Below are positions 57,924 to 64,000 of a stretch of 64,000 nucleotides of DNA, piece after piece; the first letter of the stretch is position 1, and each line of letters begins with the position of its first letter. The position numbers and the translations under genes were made by a program. The notes under the pieces are model-generated. The model was not told the origin of the DNA. It ran no database searches and worked only from the letters and a program-made list of their open reading frames with translations. This DNA comes from CADEED01 sp039931065 (lineage in GTDB: Bacteria; Pseudomonadota; Gammaproteobacteria; Steroidobacterales; Steroidobacteraceae): assembly GCA_039931065.1 (NCBI GenBank), contig JBDTSP010000005.1, forward strand, positions 173,948 through 237,947, given 5' to 3'.

Positions 57924-58682
57924 ATGTCGAACGCCGAACTCTTCACGACCGTCGCGCGCGAGTACGCGAACTTCCGTCCCGGCTATCCACCGGAACTGTT
58001 CGCGTGGCTCGCGCGTATTTCACCCGCGCTGGACGCGGTCTGGGATTGCGGCTGCGGCAGCGGGCAGGCGAGCACGGCTCTGGCCGAATATTTCGCGCGG
58101 GTCCATGCCACCGACGTCGCCGCCGAGCAGATAGCCGCGGCCAGGTCGGATCCGCGCGTGCGGTACTCCGTGGCGGCGGCCGAACACTCCGGGCTGCCCG
58201 ACGCTTCCGTCGACCTGGTCACCGTTGCTCAGGCGCTGCACTGGTTTGACGTCGACGCGTTTTATGCCGAGGCGCGGCGCGTGGCGCGGCCAGGGGCCCT
58301 GCTCGTGGTGTGGAACTACCCGCGGCCGAAATTCGTCGACGCCGAACTGGATCGCAGGTTGCTCGACTTTTATACCAACGTCGTGGGGCCGTATTGGCCG
58401 CCGGAGCGCCGCCACATCGAAGCTAACTACTCGACGCTGCCGTTCCCGTTCGAGCAGGTCGAGGCGCCGCCGTTCGGATTGAGTCTCGACTGGAAATTCG
58501 AGCAGATGACCGGCTACGTGAGCAGCTGGTCGGCCACCGCGCGTTACCGCAAGGCCCTTGGCAAGGACCCGGTGCCGCTGCTGGCCGAATCGCTGGGCGC
58601 CATCTGGCCGGGGGCGGGCGCCAGCGTGCCGCTGCGCATGCCGCTCGGACTTCGCGCCGGGTGTCTGCACCCGGCGCGCTGA
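57924..58682 (+). CDS. Class I SAM-dependent methyltransferase
   Basis: A 252-residue Methyltransf_11-type enzyme. SAM motif I is VWDCGCGSGQAST (about 39-51), the acidic motif II lies in ARVHATDVAAEQI, and VDLVTVAQALHWFDVDAFYA is the post-I region. It is related to proteins like E. coli YcgJ or trans-aconitate methyltransferase. The last eight codons (AGCLHPAR) lie in a GC-rich hairpin, so the C-terminus may be a recent extension. It starts 9 nt after doxX. Substrate not predictable. Confidence 0.82.
   Translation: MSNAELFTTVAREYANFRPGYPPELFAWLARISPALDAVWDCGCGSGQASTALAEYFARVHATDVAAEQIAAARSDPRVRYSVAAAEHSGLPDASVDLVTVAQALHWFDVDAFYAEARRVARPGALLVVWNYPRPKFVDAELDRRLLDFYTNVVGPYWPPERRHIEANYSTLPFPFEQVEAPPFGLSLDWKFEQMTGYVSSWSATARYRKALGKDPVPLLAESLGAIWPGAGASVPLRMPLGLRAGCLHPAR
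58653..58678. terminator. GC-rich 11-bp hairpin at convergent ends
   Basis: Arms CGCGCCGGGTG (58653-58663) and CACCCGGCGCG (58668-58678) are perfectly complementary with a 4-nt loop (TCTG). It lies at the very 3' end of the methyltransferase gene, 10 nt from the stop codon of the convergent malate dehydrogenase. It lacks a T-tract, but its position suits a bidirectional terminator or anti-collision hairpin. The same convergent arrangement carries longer repeats at 34720 and 48364. Confidence 0.55.
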
Positions 58683-58688
58683 ATCTGG

Positions 58689-59666
58689 CTAGATCAGTTC
58701 CTTGACGCCGTCGCGCTCTTCGCGCAGTTCCTGGTCGGTGGCGTCCATGCGTTTGCGCGAGAATTCGTCGACGCCGAGTCCCTGCACGATCTTGTAGTCG
58801 CCATTGGCCGTGGTGACCGGATACGAATACACCACGCCCTCCTTGATGCCGTAGCTGCCATCGGACGGCACGGACATGCTGATGAAGTTGTCGGCGGCTG
58901 TGCCGAGATGCCAGTCACGCATGTGATCGATCGCGGCCGACGCCGCCGAAGCAGCCGACGATGCGCCGCGCGCCTTGATGATGGCGGCGCCGCGCTGCTG
59001 CACGGTCGGAATGAAAGTCTCTTCGTACCACTTGCGGTCGACCAGCGAATGCGCGGCCTTGCCGTCGACGCTGCAGAAATTGAGATCCGGGTATTGGGTG
59101 CTCGAATGGTTGCCCCAGATGAGCATCTTGCTGATCTTGGTGACGTGGCTGCCGGTCTTCTCGGCGAGCTGCGACACGGCGCGGTTGTGATCGAGGCGCG
59201 TCATCGCGGTGAAGTTGCGCGGGTTCAGATCCTTCGCATTCGCGCGCGCGATCATCGCGTTGGTGTTCGCGGGGTTGCCTACGACCAGCACGCGGATGTT
59301 GCGATCGGCTACCTCGTTCATCGCCTTGCCCTGCGCGGAGAAGATCTGCGCGTTGGCCATCAGCAGATCCTTGCGCTCCATGCCGGGGCCTCGCGGCCGC
59401 GCGCCGACCAGCAGCGCCGCCTGGCAATCCTTGAACGCAACGCGCGCGTCGTCGGTGGCAACGATCTTGTTGAGCGTCGGGAAGGCGCAATCGTTGAGTT
59501 CCATGACCACGCCCGCAAGCTGCGGCAGCGCCGGGGTGACCTCGAGCAGGTGCAGATTGACGGGTGTATCCGCACCTAACATCTGTCCGGAGGCGACACG
59601 GAAGGCCAGGGCATATCCGATCTGGCCGGCGGCACCGGTGATGGCGACATTGACTGCGGGTTTCAT
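58689..59666 (-). CDS. mdh: Malate dehydrogenase
   Basis: A 325-residue NAD-dependent malate dehydrogenase of the cytosolic-type (SF1) branch. It has the dinucleotide-binding GAAGQIGYALAFR, VGARPRGPGMERKDLL (substrate-specificity arginines), NPANTNAMI, the catalytic His in IWGNHSSTQYPD and the C-terminal SYPVTTANGDYKIVQGL. It converts malate to oxaloacetate in the TCA cycle. ATG 59666 has GGGAG 8 nt upstream. It converges with the methyltransferase; stops lie 6 nt apart. Confidence 0.95.
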   Translation of the reverse strand: MKPAVNVAITGAAGQIGYALAFRVASGQMLGADTPVNLHLLEVTPALPQLAGVVMELNDCAFPTLNKIVATDDARVAFKDCQAALLVGARPRGPGMERKDLLMANAQIFSAQGKAMNEVADRNIRVLVVGNPANTNAMIARANAKDLNPRNFTAMTRLDHNRAVSQLAEKTGSHVTKISKMLIWGNHSSTQYPDLNFCSVDGKAAHSLVDRKWYEETFIPTVQQRGAAIIKARGASSAASAASAAIDHMRDWHLGTAADNFISMSVPSDGSYGIKEGVVYSYPVTTANGDYKIVQGLGVDEFSRKRMDATDQELREERDGVKELI

Positions 59667-59758
59667 CGATCTGCTCCCAAGAGGCTGGAATTTCGGGCCT
59701 GAAAATGCGGGCCGGGATTCTAGCAGGGAGCCTCTGCGCTTGCCTTCAGCTCAAGCCG

Positions 59759-60532
59759 CTAGCGATCCGGAGACACCGCATATGCCCGGTGCTGACGTTT
59801 GTATTCGGCGTATTCGGCCTCGGCTTGCGCGCCCTTTCCCGCGGCCCGCAGCCGGTCGATCTCGGCGAGCCAGCCTTTGGAGTCGGCGCGGAACGCCGGT
59901 GGCGGCGACGCTTTGGCCATGGCCCGCTCGACTTCGGTGGGCGGGGGAGCAGCGTCGACGATCACCGCCTGCGAACCCGTGACGGGGTCTTCGACCAGCA
60001 CGCCCGGGGCCGGGGCCGACGCGGGTGTCCGCGCGTAACGCTCGGCTTCGCCTTCGGAGACGAGTCCGCCGGTGCGCGCGGGCGCGCTCATCGCATCTGG
60101 CCCGAGATCGACGCTGAACGAACTGTCAGAATTTTCCGCCGCGACTGCGGCTTCGGCTGGCCTCGCAACCTCGGCGCGAGCTCGGTTGTTAGCCGCCGGC
60201 GCCGGCGCCGGCGCAGCAGCGGCCGGATAGTCCAGCCGCTGTGCAACAGTCTGCACCGTCACCTCCGGAATGGGTTCGGGTTTTGCGGGCATGCCCGTCT
60301 GCAGGATCACGGTCAGCGCGAGCACCAGCGTGGCGGCGACCGCCAGCGGCGCGCCCCAGCGTGGGCTCCTGAAGACGCGCGTCGGCCGCGCGCCTTCGAC
60401 CGCCTCACGCGCCTGGTGCAGCACCAGCCGATCCACTTCGTCGGGCGGCTCGAGCGGTTCTTCGGCGCTGCGGCTGAAAATGGGCTTGCGGCGCGTCAGG
60501 AAATCTTCGAATTCGTCGTCGGGGCGGTTCAT
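59759..60532 (-). CDS. Putative anti-sigma factor
   Basis: A 257-residue protein with an acidic, soluble N-terminus (MNRPDDEFEDFLTRRKPIFS), one membrane helix (APLAVAATLVLALTVIL, about 62-80) and a periplasmic Ala/Pro-rich domain ending in the conserved-looking WLAEIDRLRAAGKGAQAEAE (about 225-245). It starts 1 nt inside the ECF sigma stop (ATGA overlap), a coupling typical of sigma/anti-sigma pairs. No zinc-binding HxxxCxxC anti-sigma motif is visible. Role inferred mainly from position; it might be an unrelated downstream membrane protein. Confidence 0.65.
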   Translation of the reverse strand: MNRPDDEFEDFLTRRKPIFSRSAEEPLEPPDEVDRLVLHQAREAVEGARPTRVFRSPRWGAPLAVAATLVLALTVILQTGMPAKPEPIPEVTVQTVAQRLDYPAAAAPAPAPAANNRARAEVARPAEAAVAAENSDSSFSVDLGPDAMSAPARTGGLVSEGEAERYARTPASAPAPGVLVEDPVTGSQAVIVDAAPPPTEVERAMAKASPPPAFRADSKGWLAEIDRLRAAGKGAQAEAEYAEYKRQHRAYAVSPDR

Positions 60533-61095
60533 CACGCCTCCGTCACGGCGAGCGCCGCCTTCAGCTTGCCGACCGCGTAACGCAGCCGGCTCTTCGCGGT
60601 TTCGGCGCCGACCCCGGTCACGCGTGCGATTTCCTCGAGTGACAGATCCGACTCCTCGTGAAGTAGATAGACATCGCGTTGCTCGGCCGGCAATGTCGCG
60701 AGCGCCGCGCGATACCGCTGCGTGGCCTCGTCGCGCGCCAGCCGCACATCCGGCAGTTGGTCCGCGTCCGCCGGCAACAGGTCCGCGGCGTCCGCGTCGT
60801 CGATACCCATGCCTGACGGGCGGCTCTTCGAGCGTCGACAGTGATCGATGAAACAGTTGTGCGCAAGCGTGAACAGGAACGTGCGGAATTTCGCGCGCGG
60901 TTCGTAACGCGCACGATTCACGATCACGCGGCTCCACACTTCCTGGAAAAGATCGTTGGCGACTTCGCCGTCGCGCGACTGGCGCACGAGGTAACGATAA
61001 AGCGCGCCTCGATGGCGCGAGTAGAGCGTTTCGAAGGCGCGCATTTCTCCGCGCGCATACGCAAGCATCAGTTGCGCGTCTTCGTCATCACTCAT
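60532..61095 (-). CDS. ECF sigma factor
   Basis: A 187-residue sigma-70 family ECF factor. Sigma region 2 contains LYSRHRGALYRYLV, DLFQEVWSRVIVNRARYEPR and FLFTLAHNCFIDHCRR; region 4 contains LPAEQRDVYLLHEESDLSLE and then EIARVTGVGAETAKSRLRYA. It lacks the region 3 and 1.1 domains of housekeeping sigmas. Start at ATG 61095 (MSDDEDAQL); a longer frame extends to 61185. It is coupled to the putative anti-sigma gene by a 1-nt overlap. Upstream 87 bp away is a small exported protein. Target genes are not identifiable here. Confidence 0.9.
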   Translation of the reverse strand: MSDDEDAQLMLAYARGEMRAFETLYSRHRGALYRYLVRQSRDGEVANDLFQEVWSRVIVNRARYEPRAKFRTFLFTLAHNCFIDHCRRSKSRPSGMGIDDADAADLLPADADQLPDVRLARDEATQRYRAALATLPAEQRDVYLLHEESDLSLEEIARVTGVGAETAKSRLRYAVGKLKAALAVTEA

Positions 61096-61181
61096 CGCCG
61101 CGACTCTACGCGGAGTTGCGCGCTCGAAGCGCGCCGCCGATTCCGAAGTAGTGAGACCGTCCACCGTGATGAGCGCGGCAT

Positions 61182-61391
61182 TCACGGCTGCATCACGTCC
61201 CCAACACCTTGGGGAATGACCGTGGCGGCGAACAGCTCGCGCTGCGGGGCGAAGTAGGGATCGGCGGTGGGCGTATGGGCGCAGGTTAGGGACACTTCGC
61301 GCGGCGGCGAGCTCAGGTCGTGCATCAACCCGGCGCCCACCGCGCCGTGGGCGACCACAATTCCGAAGATAAACAGCAACTTAGACTTCAT
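61182..61391 (-). CDS. Small exported hypothetical protein
   Basis: A 69-residue protein with a signal peptide (MKSKLLFIFGIVVAHGAVGA, cleavage near 20), followed by a short mature region with one Cys (LTCAHTPTADPYFAPQREL). ATG 61391 has GGAGAC upstream in the strand read. It precedes the ECF sigma gene, with 87 bp between them, and could be cotranscribed with it. I do not recognise a family. It is divergent from the GntR/ABC operon across about 145 bp that carries the operator and promoter. Confidence 0.6.
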   Translation of the reverse strand: MKSKLLFIFGIVVAHGAVGAGLMHDLSSPPREVSLTCAHTPTADPYFAPQRELFAATVIPQGVGDVMQP

Positions 61392-61463
61392 GTGGTCTCC
61401 CGCGCCGGCTTTGATCGCCTCATGGCTTGCAACGCACCAGAAGTTTTTTTCGGGTTAGGGCTT

Positions 61464-61503
61464 GTTTCTGAGTTGGTGTTGTAGTTATATATAACACCAA
61501 CAC
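61464..61503 (+). promoter_or_regulatory. Promoter with GntR-type operator for the ABC operon
   Basis: TTGTTT (61464-61469) and TATATA-like TTATAT (61487-61492) form a sigma-70-like promoter with 17-18 nt spacing. An inverted repeat with 9-bp perfect arms, GTTGGTGTT (61474-61482) and AACACCAAC (61495-61503), flanks and covers the -10 region. That position, upstream of the GntR-led operon, is where a dimeric YtrA-type repressor would block RNA polymerase. A Shine-Dalgarno (AGGAG) for the first ORF follows at about 61527. Confidence 0.75.
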
Positions 61504-61537
61504 GTACCCACTAATTCGAGCCTACAAGGAGATGAAC

Positions 61538-61696
61538 ATGAGCACCCTGAACCTCAAATCCGTAACCAGCGCCGTCTGCGCCCTGACCCTGACCGCCGTG
61601 CTGAGCTTTTTCGTTACCCACTCGTTTAACCAGCTGTACGGCGCACGCGGTGCGAACAGCGGCTTCTTCGCCGCCGTCACCGCCCTGGTTCGCTAA
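61538..61696 (+). CDS. 52-residue leader membrane peptide of the ABC operon
   Basis: A 52-residue frame with an excellent ribosome site (AAGGAG, spacing about 7, ATG 61538). The product is one long hydrophobic helix (VTSAVCALTLTAVLSFFVTH, about 9-28) with a short tail containing NQLYGARGANSGFFAAVTAL. It is the first gene after the GntR operator and is followed 17 nt later by the GntR gene, so it is cotranscribed. Short hydrophobic proteins at this place may be a transporter subunit or the transporter's substrate, perhaps a self-made peptide, but no function is assigned. Confidence 0.7.
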   Translation: MSTLNLKSVTSAVCALTLTAVLSFFVTHSFNQLYGARGANSGFFAAVTALVR

Positions 61697-61713
61697 GTAA
61701 CCGGAGCATCCTG

Positions 61714-62139
61714 ATGGACCCGCAATGGGACGATAGCCAGCCGATATACCGGCAACTGCGCGATCGAGTGGTGGCGATGATCCTCGAGGGAGTCCTCAAA
61801 GAGGGTGATCCACTCCCCTCGGTCCGCGCTGTAGCGGCGGAATTTCGTCTCAACCCGCTGACCGTTCTCAAGGGATACCAGCAGCTCGTCGATGAGCAGC
61901 TGGTCGAGAAGAAGCGTGGCCGCGGAATGTTCGTCAACAGCGGAGCACGGCAGGCCCTTATGAAAGACGAACGAGTGTATTTCCTCGAAACTGAATGGCC
62001 GAAGATCTACGCGACCATCGCGCGACTCGGCTTTACCACTGAAGAACTCATGCAACGCGCTGCGAAATCGGCCCCGGTGTCACAGCCGTTCCCGACCCGC
62101 GCCGCCTCAACGGAAAATGAAGATGACAGCAATCATTGA
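61714..62139 (+). CDS. GntR family regulator, YtrA subfamily
   Basis: A 141-residue YtrA-type GntR regulator. A wHTH of about 75 residues contains QPIYRQLRDRVVAMILEGVL, LPSVRAVAAEFRLNPLTVLK and GYQQLVDEQLVEKKRGRGMF. It is followed by the short C-terminal dimerisation tail (about 75-130) of this subfamily, which lacks a ligand-binding domain. These proteins repress their own operon with an ABC exporter. The predicted operator is the inverted repeat at 61474-61503. GGAG lies 7 nt before ATG 61714, and its end overlaps the ABC ATPase gene by 23 nt. Confidence 0.92.
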   Translation: MDPQWDDSQPIYRQLRDRVVAMILEGVLKEGDPLPSVRAVAAEFRLNPLTVLKGYQQLVDEQLVEKKRGRGMFVNSGARQALMKDERVYFLETEWPKIYATIARLGFTTEELMQRAAKSAPVSQPFPTRAASTENEDDSNH

Positions 62140-62998
62140 AGCTCGCGGTCTGACGAAGAGCTACGGCAAGAGCCCGGTGCTTCGTGGCATCGACCTGAAC
62201 GTCCAGCCCGGTCGCATCGTCGGCCTCATTGGTCCGAACGGCGCCGGCAAGACCACCGCCATCAAAGCCATCCTCGGCCTGACCGCGTTCGACGGCGAAC
62301 TCAAGGTCCTCGGCAAGGATCCGCGCACCGAGCGCGACCAGCTGATGGAAGAGGTGTGCTTCATCGCCGATGTCGCGGTGTTGCCGCGCTGGATGAAGGT
62401 GTCGCAGGCGGTCGATTTCGTCGCCGGCGTACATCCGCGCTTCGATCGCAAACGCGCCGAAGAATTTCTCGCCAAGACCGACATCAAGCTCGACAGTCGC
62501 GTGCGCCAGCTCTCCAAGGGCATGGTGACCCAGCTGCACCTGGCGTTGATCCTGGCCATCGACGCCAAACTGCTGGTGCTCGACGAACCGACGCTCGGCC
62601 TCGACCTGCTGTTCCGACGGTCGTTCTACGACAACCTGCTGAACGACTATTTCGACAAGGAGCGCACGATCCTCGTGACCACGCACCAGGTCGAAGAAAT
62701 CGAGAACATCCTCACCGACATCATCTTCATCCAGCACGGCAAGATTGCGCTGGACACGGCCATGGAAAACCTGGGCGAGCGCTTCACGCAGCTCGTGCCC
62801 ACCGCCGGCAACGTCGACGCCGCCCGTGCACTCAAGCCTTTCTACGAACGCGAAGTCTTCGGGCGGGTGGCGATGCTCTACGACGGGCGCAAGCAGGATG
62901 AGCTCGCGCCGCTCGGGGAAACCCGCGCCCCCTCGGTCACGGATCTGTTCGTCGCGATGATGCAGCCCGCAGGCACGCAGCCGAAGGAGGCCGCATGA
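62117..62998 (+). CDS. ABC transporter ATP-binding protein
   Basis: A 293-residue ABC-2 type exporter ATPase. Walker A is GLIGPNGAGKTTAIKAILGL (about 36-55), the signature is RQLSKGMVTQLHL, a slightly unusual LSKGM instead of LSGGQ, Walker B is LLVLDEPTLGLD and the switch His is in LVTTHQVEEI. The C-terminal 70 residues (about 225-293) form the extra domain seen in YtrB/CcmA-like exporters. ATG 62117 lies 23 nt inside the GntR gene; ATG 62123 is an alternative. It couples with the permease by a 4-nt overlap. Confidence 0.92.
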   Translation: MKMTAIIEARGLTKSYGKSPVLRGIDLNVQPGRIVGLIGPNGAGKTTAIKAILGLTAFDGELKVLGKDPRTERDQLMEEVCFIADVAVLPRWMKVSQAVDFVAGVHPRFDRKRAEEFLAKTDIKLDSRVRQLSKGMVTQLHLALILAIDAKLLVLDEPTLGLDLLFRRSFYDNLLNDYFDKERTILVTTHQVEEIENILTDIIFIQHGKIALDTAMENLGERFTQLVPTAGNVDAARALKPFYEREVFGRVAMLYDGRKQDELAPLGETRAPSVTDLFVAMMQPAGTQPKEAA

Positions 62999-63957
62999 AC
63001 TCCACATTCCCCACCCTGATCCGCCGCGAAATATGGGAACACAAGTCGCTGTGGATCGCGCCGCTGGTCTGGGTCGCCCTCATCACGATCTTCTTCAACT
63101 GGGCGATGCTTCACGTCCCCGATGGCGGCAATTCCGGCATCAAGATCGACGGCCGTCCCGTGGGAGAGATGAACCTGAGTGCGCAGGATCAGGAGCGGGT
63201 GCAGAAAGCGCTCGACATGCCCGGGGACCGCAAGGAAAGCGTCTTCGCGATCTCATACCTCGCGATCTTCGGGCTGATCTCGGTGTTCATGACGATCGTC
63301 GTGTTCTTCTACCTGATCGACTGTCTGTACACTGAACGCAAGGACCGCAGCATCCTGTTCTTCAAATCGCTGCCGGTCTCCGATGCCAGCGTCGTACTGT
63401 CGAAACTCGCGGTGGCGATGGCAGTCGTGCCGATCGGCGTGATCCTGCTGAGCGCCGTCACGCAGTTCATTAACTACCTCACGGTATCGGCGATCCTGCA
63501 CGGCACTATCATCGGCGAGATGTTCCCTGACTGGAGTTTCGCGGCCTGGCTGCGCTCCCAGGCGATCGCACTCGGTGTGATGCTGGGCGGCGTGCTCTGG
63601 TACGCACCCATCGCCGGATACCTGCTCCTGTTGTCCGCCTGGGCCAAGAACAAGGTGTTTCTCTGGGCCATCCTGCCGCCGATCGCGTTGCCGGTTCTCG
63701 AGAAGGTGTTCTTGCAGAGCCAACACGTGGCGACTTTCCTCGGACAGCGCTTCGCGGGCTACATCGATCTCATGAAAGTCGACCCGAAGGCATTCGAGGC
63801 GGGCGACCACGACCGGTTCCCGAAAGTGAACGAAGTGTACAACGCGTTTCACATGTCGAATGTGTTCACGAGCACCGAGATGTGGCTGGGCGTCGCCGCC
63901 GCCGCGGCCATGGTGTTCGTCGCCATCCGCATCCGCCGGTATCGCGACGAATCTTGA
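62995..63957 (+). CDS. ABC-2 type permease
   Basis: A 320-residue membrane permease with about 6-7 helices: SLWIAPLVWVALITIFFNWA near the N-terminus, a long extracytoplasmic loop (about 40-85), then FGLISVFMTIVVFFYLIDCL, the coupling segment YTERKDRSILFFKSLPVSD (typical ABC-2/YtrC-like), AMAVVPIGVILLSAVTQFIN and further helices to the end. It forms the exporter with the preceding ATPase, possibly for an antimicrobial or membrane-active peptide as in YtrBC homologues. It overlaps the ATPase by 4 nt (ATGA). A hairpin terminator candidate follows. Confidence 0.88.
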   Translation: MNSTFPTLIRREIWEHKSLWIAPLVWVALITIFFNWAMLHVPDGGNSGIKIDGRPVGEMNLSAQDQERVQKALDMPGDRKESVFAISYLAIFGLISVFMTIVVFFYLIDCLYTERKDRSILFFKSLPVSDASVVLSKLAVAMAVVPIGVILLSAVTQFINYLTVSAILHGTIIGEMFPDWSFAAWLRSQAIALGVMLGGVLWYAPIAGYLLLLSAWAKNKVFLWAILPPIALPVLEKVFLQSQHVATFLGQRFAGYIDLMKVDPKAFEAGDHDRFPKVNEVYNAFHMSNVFTSTEMWLGVAAAAAMVFVAIRIRRYRDES

Positions 63958-63979
63958 TCCTCTGTAGTTAGGTGGACGT

Positions 63980-64000
63980 GCGCCGGCCGGAATCCGGCGC
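63980..64000 (+). terminator. Hairpin after the ABC operon, cut by the window end
   Basis: GCGCCGG (63980-63986) and CCGGCGC (63994-64000) are perfectly complementary around a 7-nt loop, starting 23 nt after the permease stop. The downstream sequence is outside the window, so the presence of a T-tract cannot be judged. It probably ends the GntR/ABC transcript. A GTAGTTAG octamer occurs just before it (63964-63971). Confidence 0.5.

Noticed and set aside
1..64000. CRISPR array, tRNA or rRNA genes
   Set aside because: No regularly spaced direct repeats, no cloverleaf with TTCGA-type T-loop and CCA end, and no rRNA-like blocks were recognised on either strand.

Overview
The window is GC-rich, gene-dense chromosomal DNA from a Gram-negative bacterium, most likely a gammaproteobacterium near the Xanthomonadales/Steroidobacterales. 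Pointers are a GlmS and RimO of proteobacterial type, an 853-residue FadE, ExeA/ExeB (GspA/GspB) accessory proteins of type II secretion, a GlyGly-CTERM-like protein tail, TonB-domain proteins, a PBP4-type DacB, and a YtrA-type GntR/ABC operon. The placement is inferred from gene content; no rRNA, tRNA or other taxonomic marker is present.

Layout. 0-6.4 kb: small housekeeping and hypothetical genes, nearly all on +, often overlapping by 1-8 nt, with gene remnants among them (a GNAT tail, perhaps an alpha/beta-hydrolase tail). 6.5-8.4 kb: glmS. 8.36-11.2 kb: a scar-like accessory patch holding a dispersed repeat, a broken HTH gene, an asparagine-synthetase-like gene whose glutaminase cysteine is replaced by alanine, an RHS/YD-repeat scrap and a decayed second glmS fragment. 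11.2-18.8 kb: rimO, membrane and TonB-like proteins, a methyltransferase, a YdcZ-type transporter, an LVIVD-repeat surface protein and an aldo/keto reductase. 18.7-27.2 kb (mostly -): a CARDB-like exported protein, a hybrid histidine kinase, and a beta-glucosidase / gluconolactonase / gluconate-permease operon. 27.3-40.3 kb: rhamnose mutarotase, DacB, a CobW GTPase with a WD40 protein, a glycosyltransferase, an M20 hydrolase, a molybdenum hydroxylase large subunit, a beta-CASP hydrolase and a nucleotide-transporter-like protein.

40.3-46.3 kb (-) is the most unusual block: three tightly packed genes encode a receiver-TM-TonB_C protein, a pseudo-receiver fused to a Ser/Thr kinase, and a membrane PAS/Hpt/HATPase kinase resembling CheA. 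This looks like a dedicated, undescribed phosphosignalling module. 46.5-56.4 kb: an exported protein, an acetyltransferase, a rhodanese, gspB-gspA, DNA polymerase IV, a DUF4399 protein, a DUF3667 protein and FadE. 56.5-64 kb: a LysR/DoxX pair, a methyltransferase, malate dehydrogenase, an ECF sigma/anti-sigma pair, and a GntR-regulated ABC transporter operon led by a 52-residue peptide.

Two structural signals stand apart from the genes. Two very long perfect inverted repeats (35 and 37 bp arms, 30-35 nt loops) sit exactly at convergent gene ends, and one of them shares sequence with a single copy after glmS. An octamer family, GTWGWTAG, occurs far more often than base composition would predict. 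No CRISPR array, tRNA, rRNA, intact transposase or prophage was seen.
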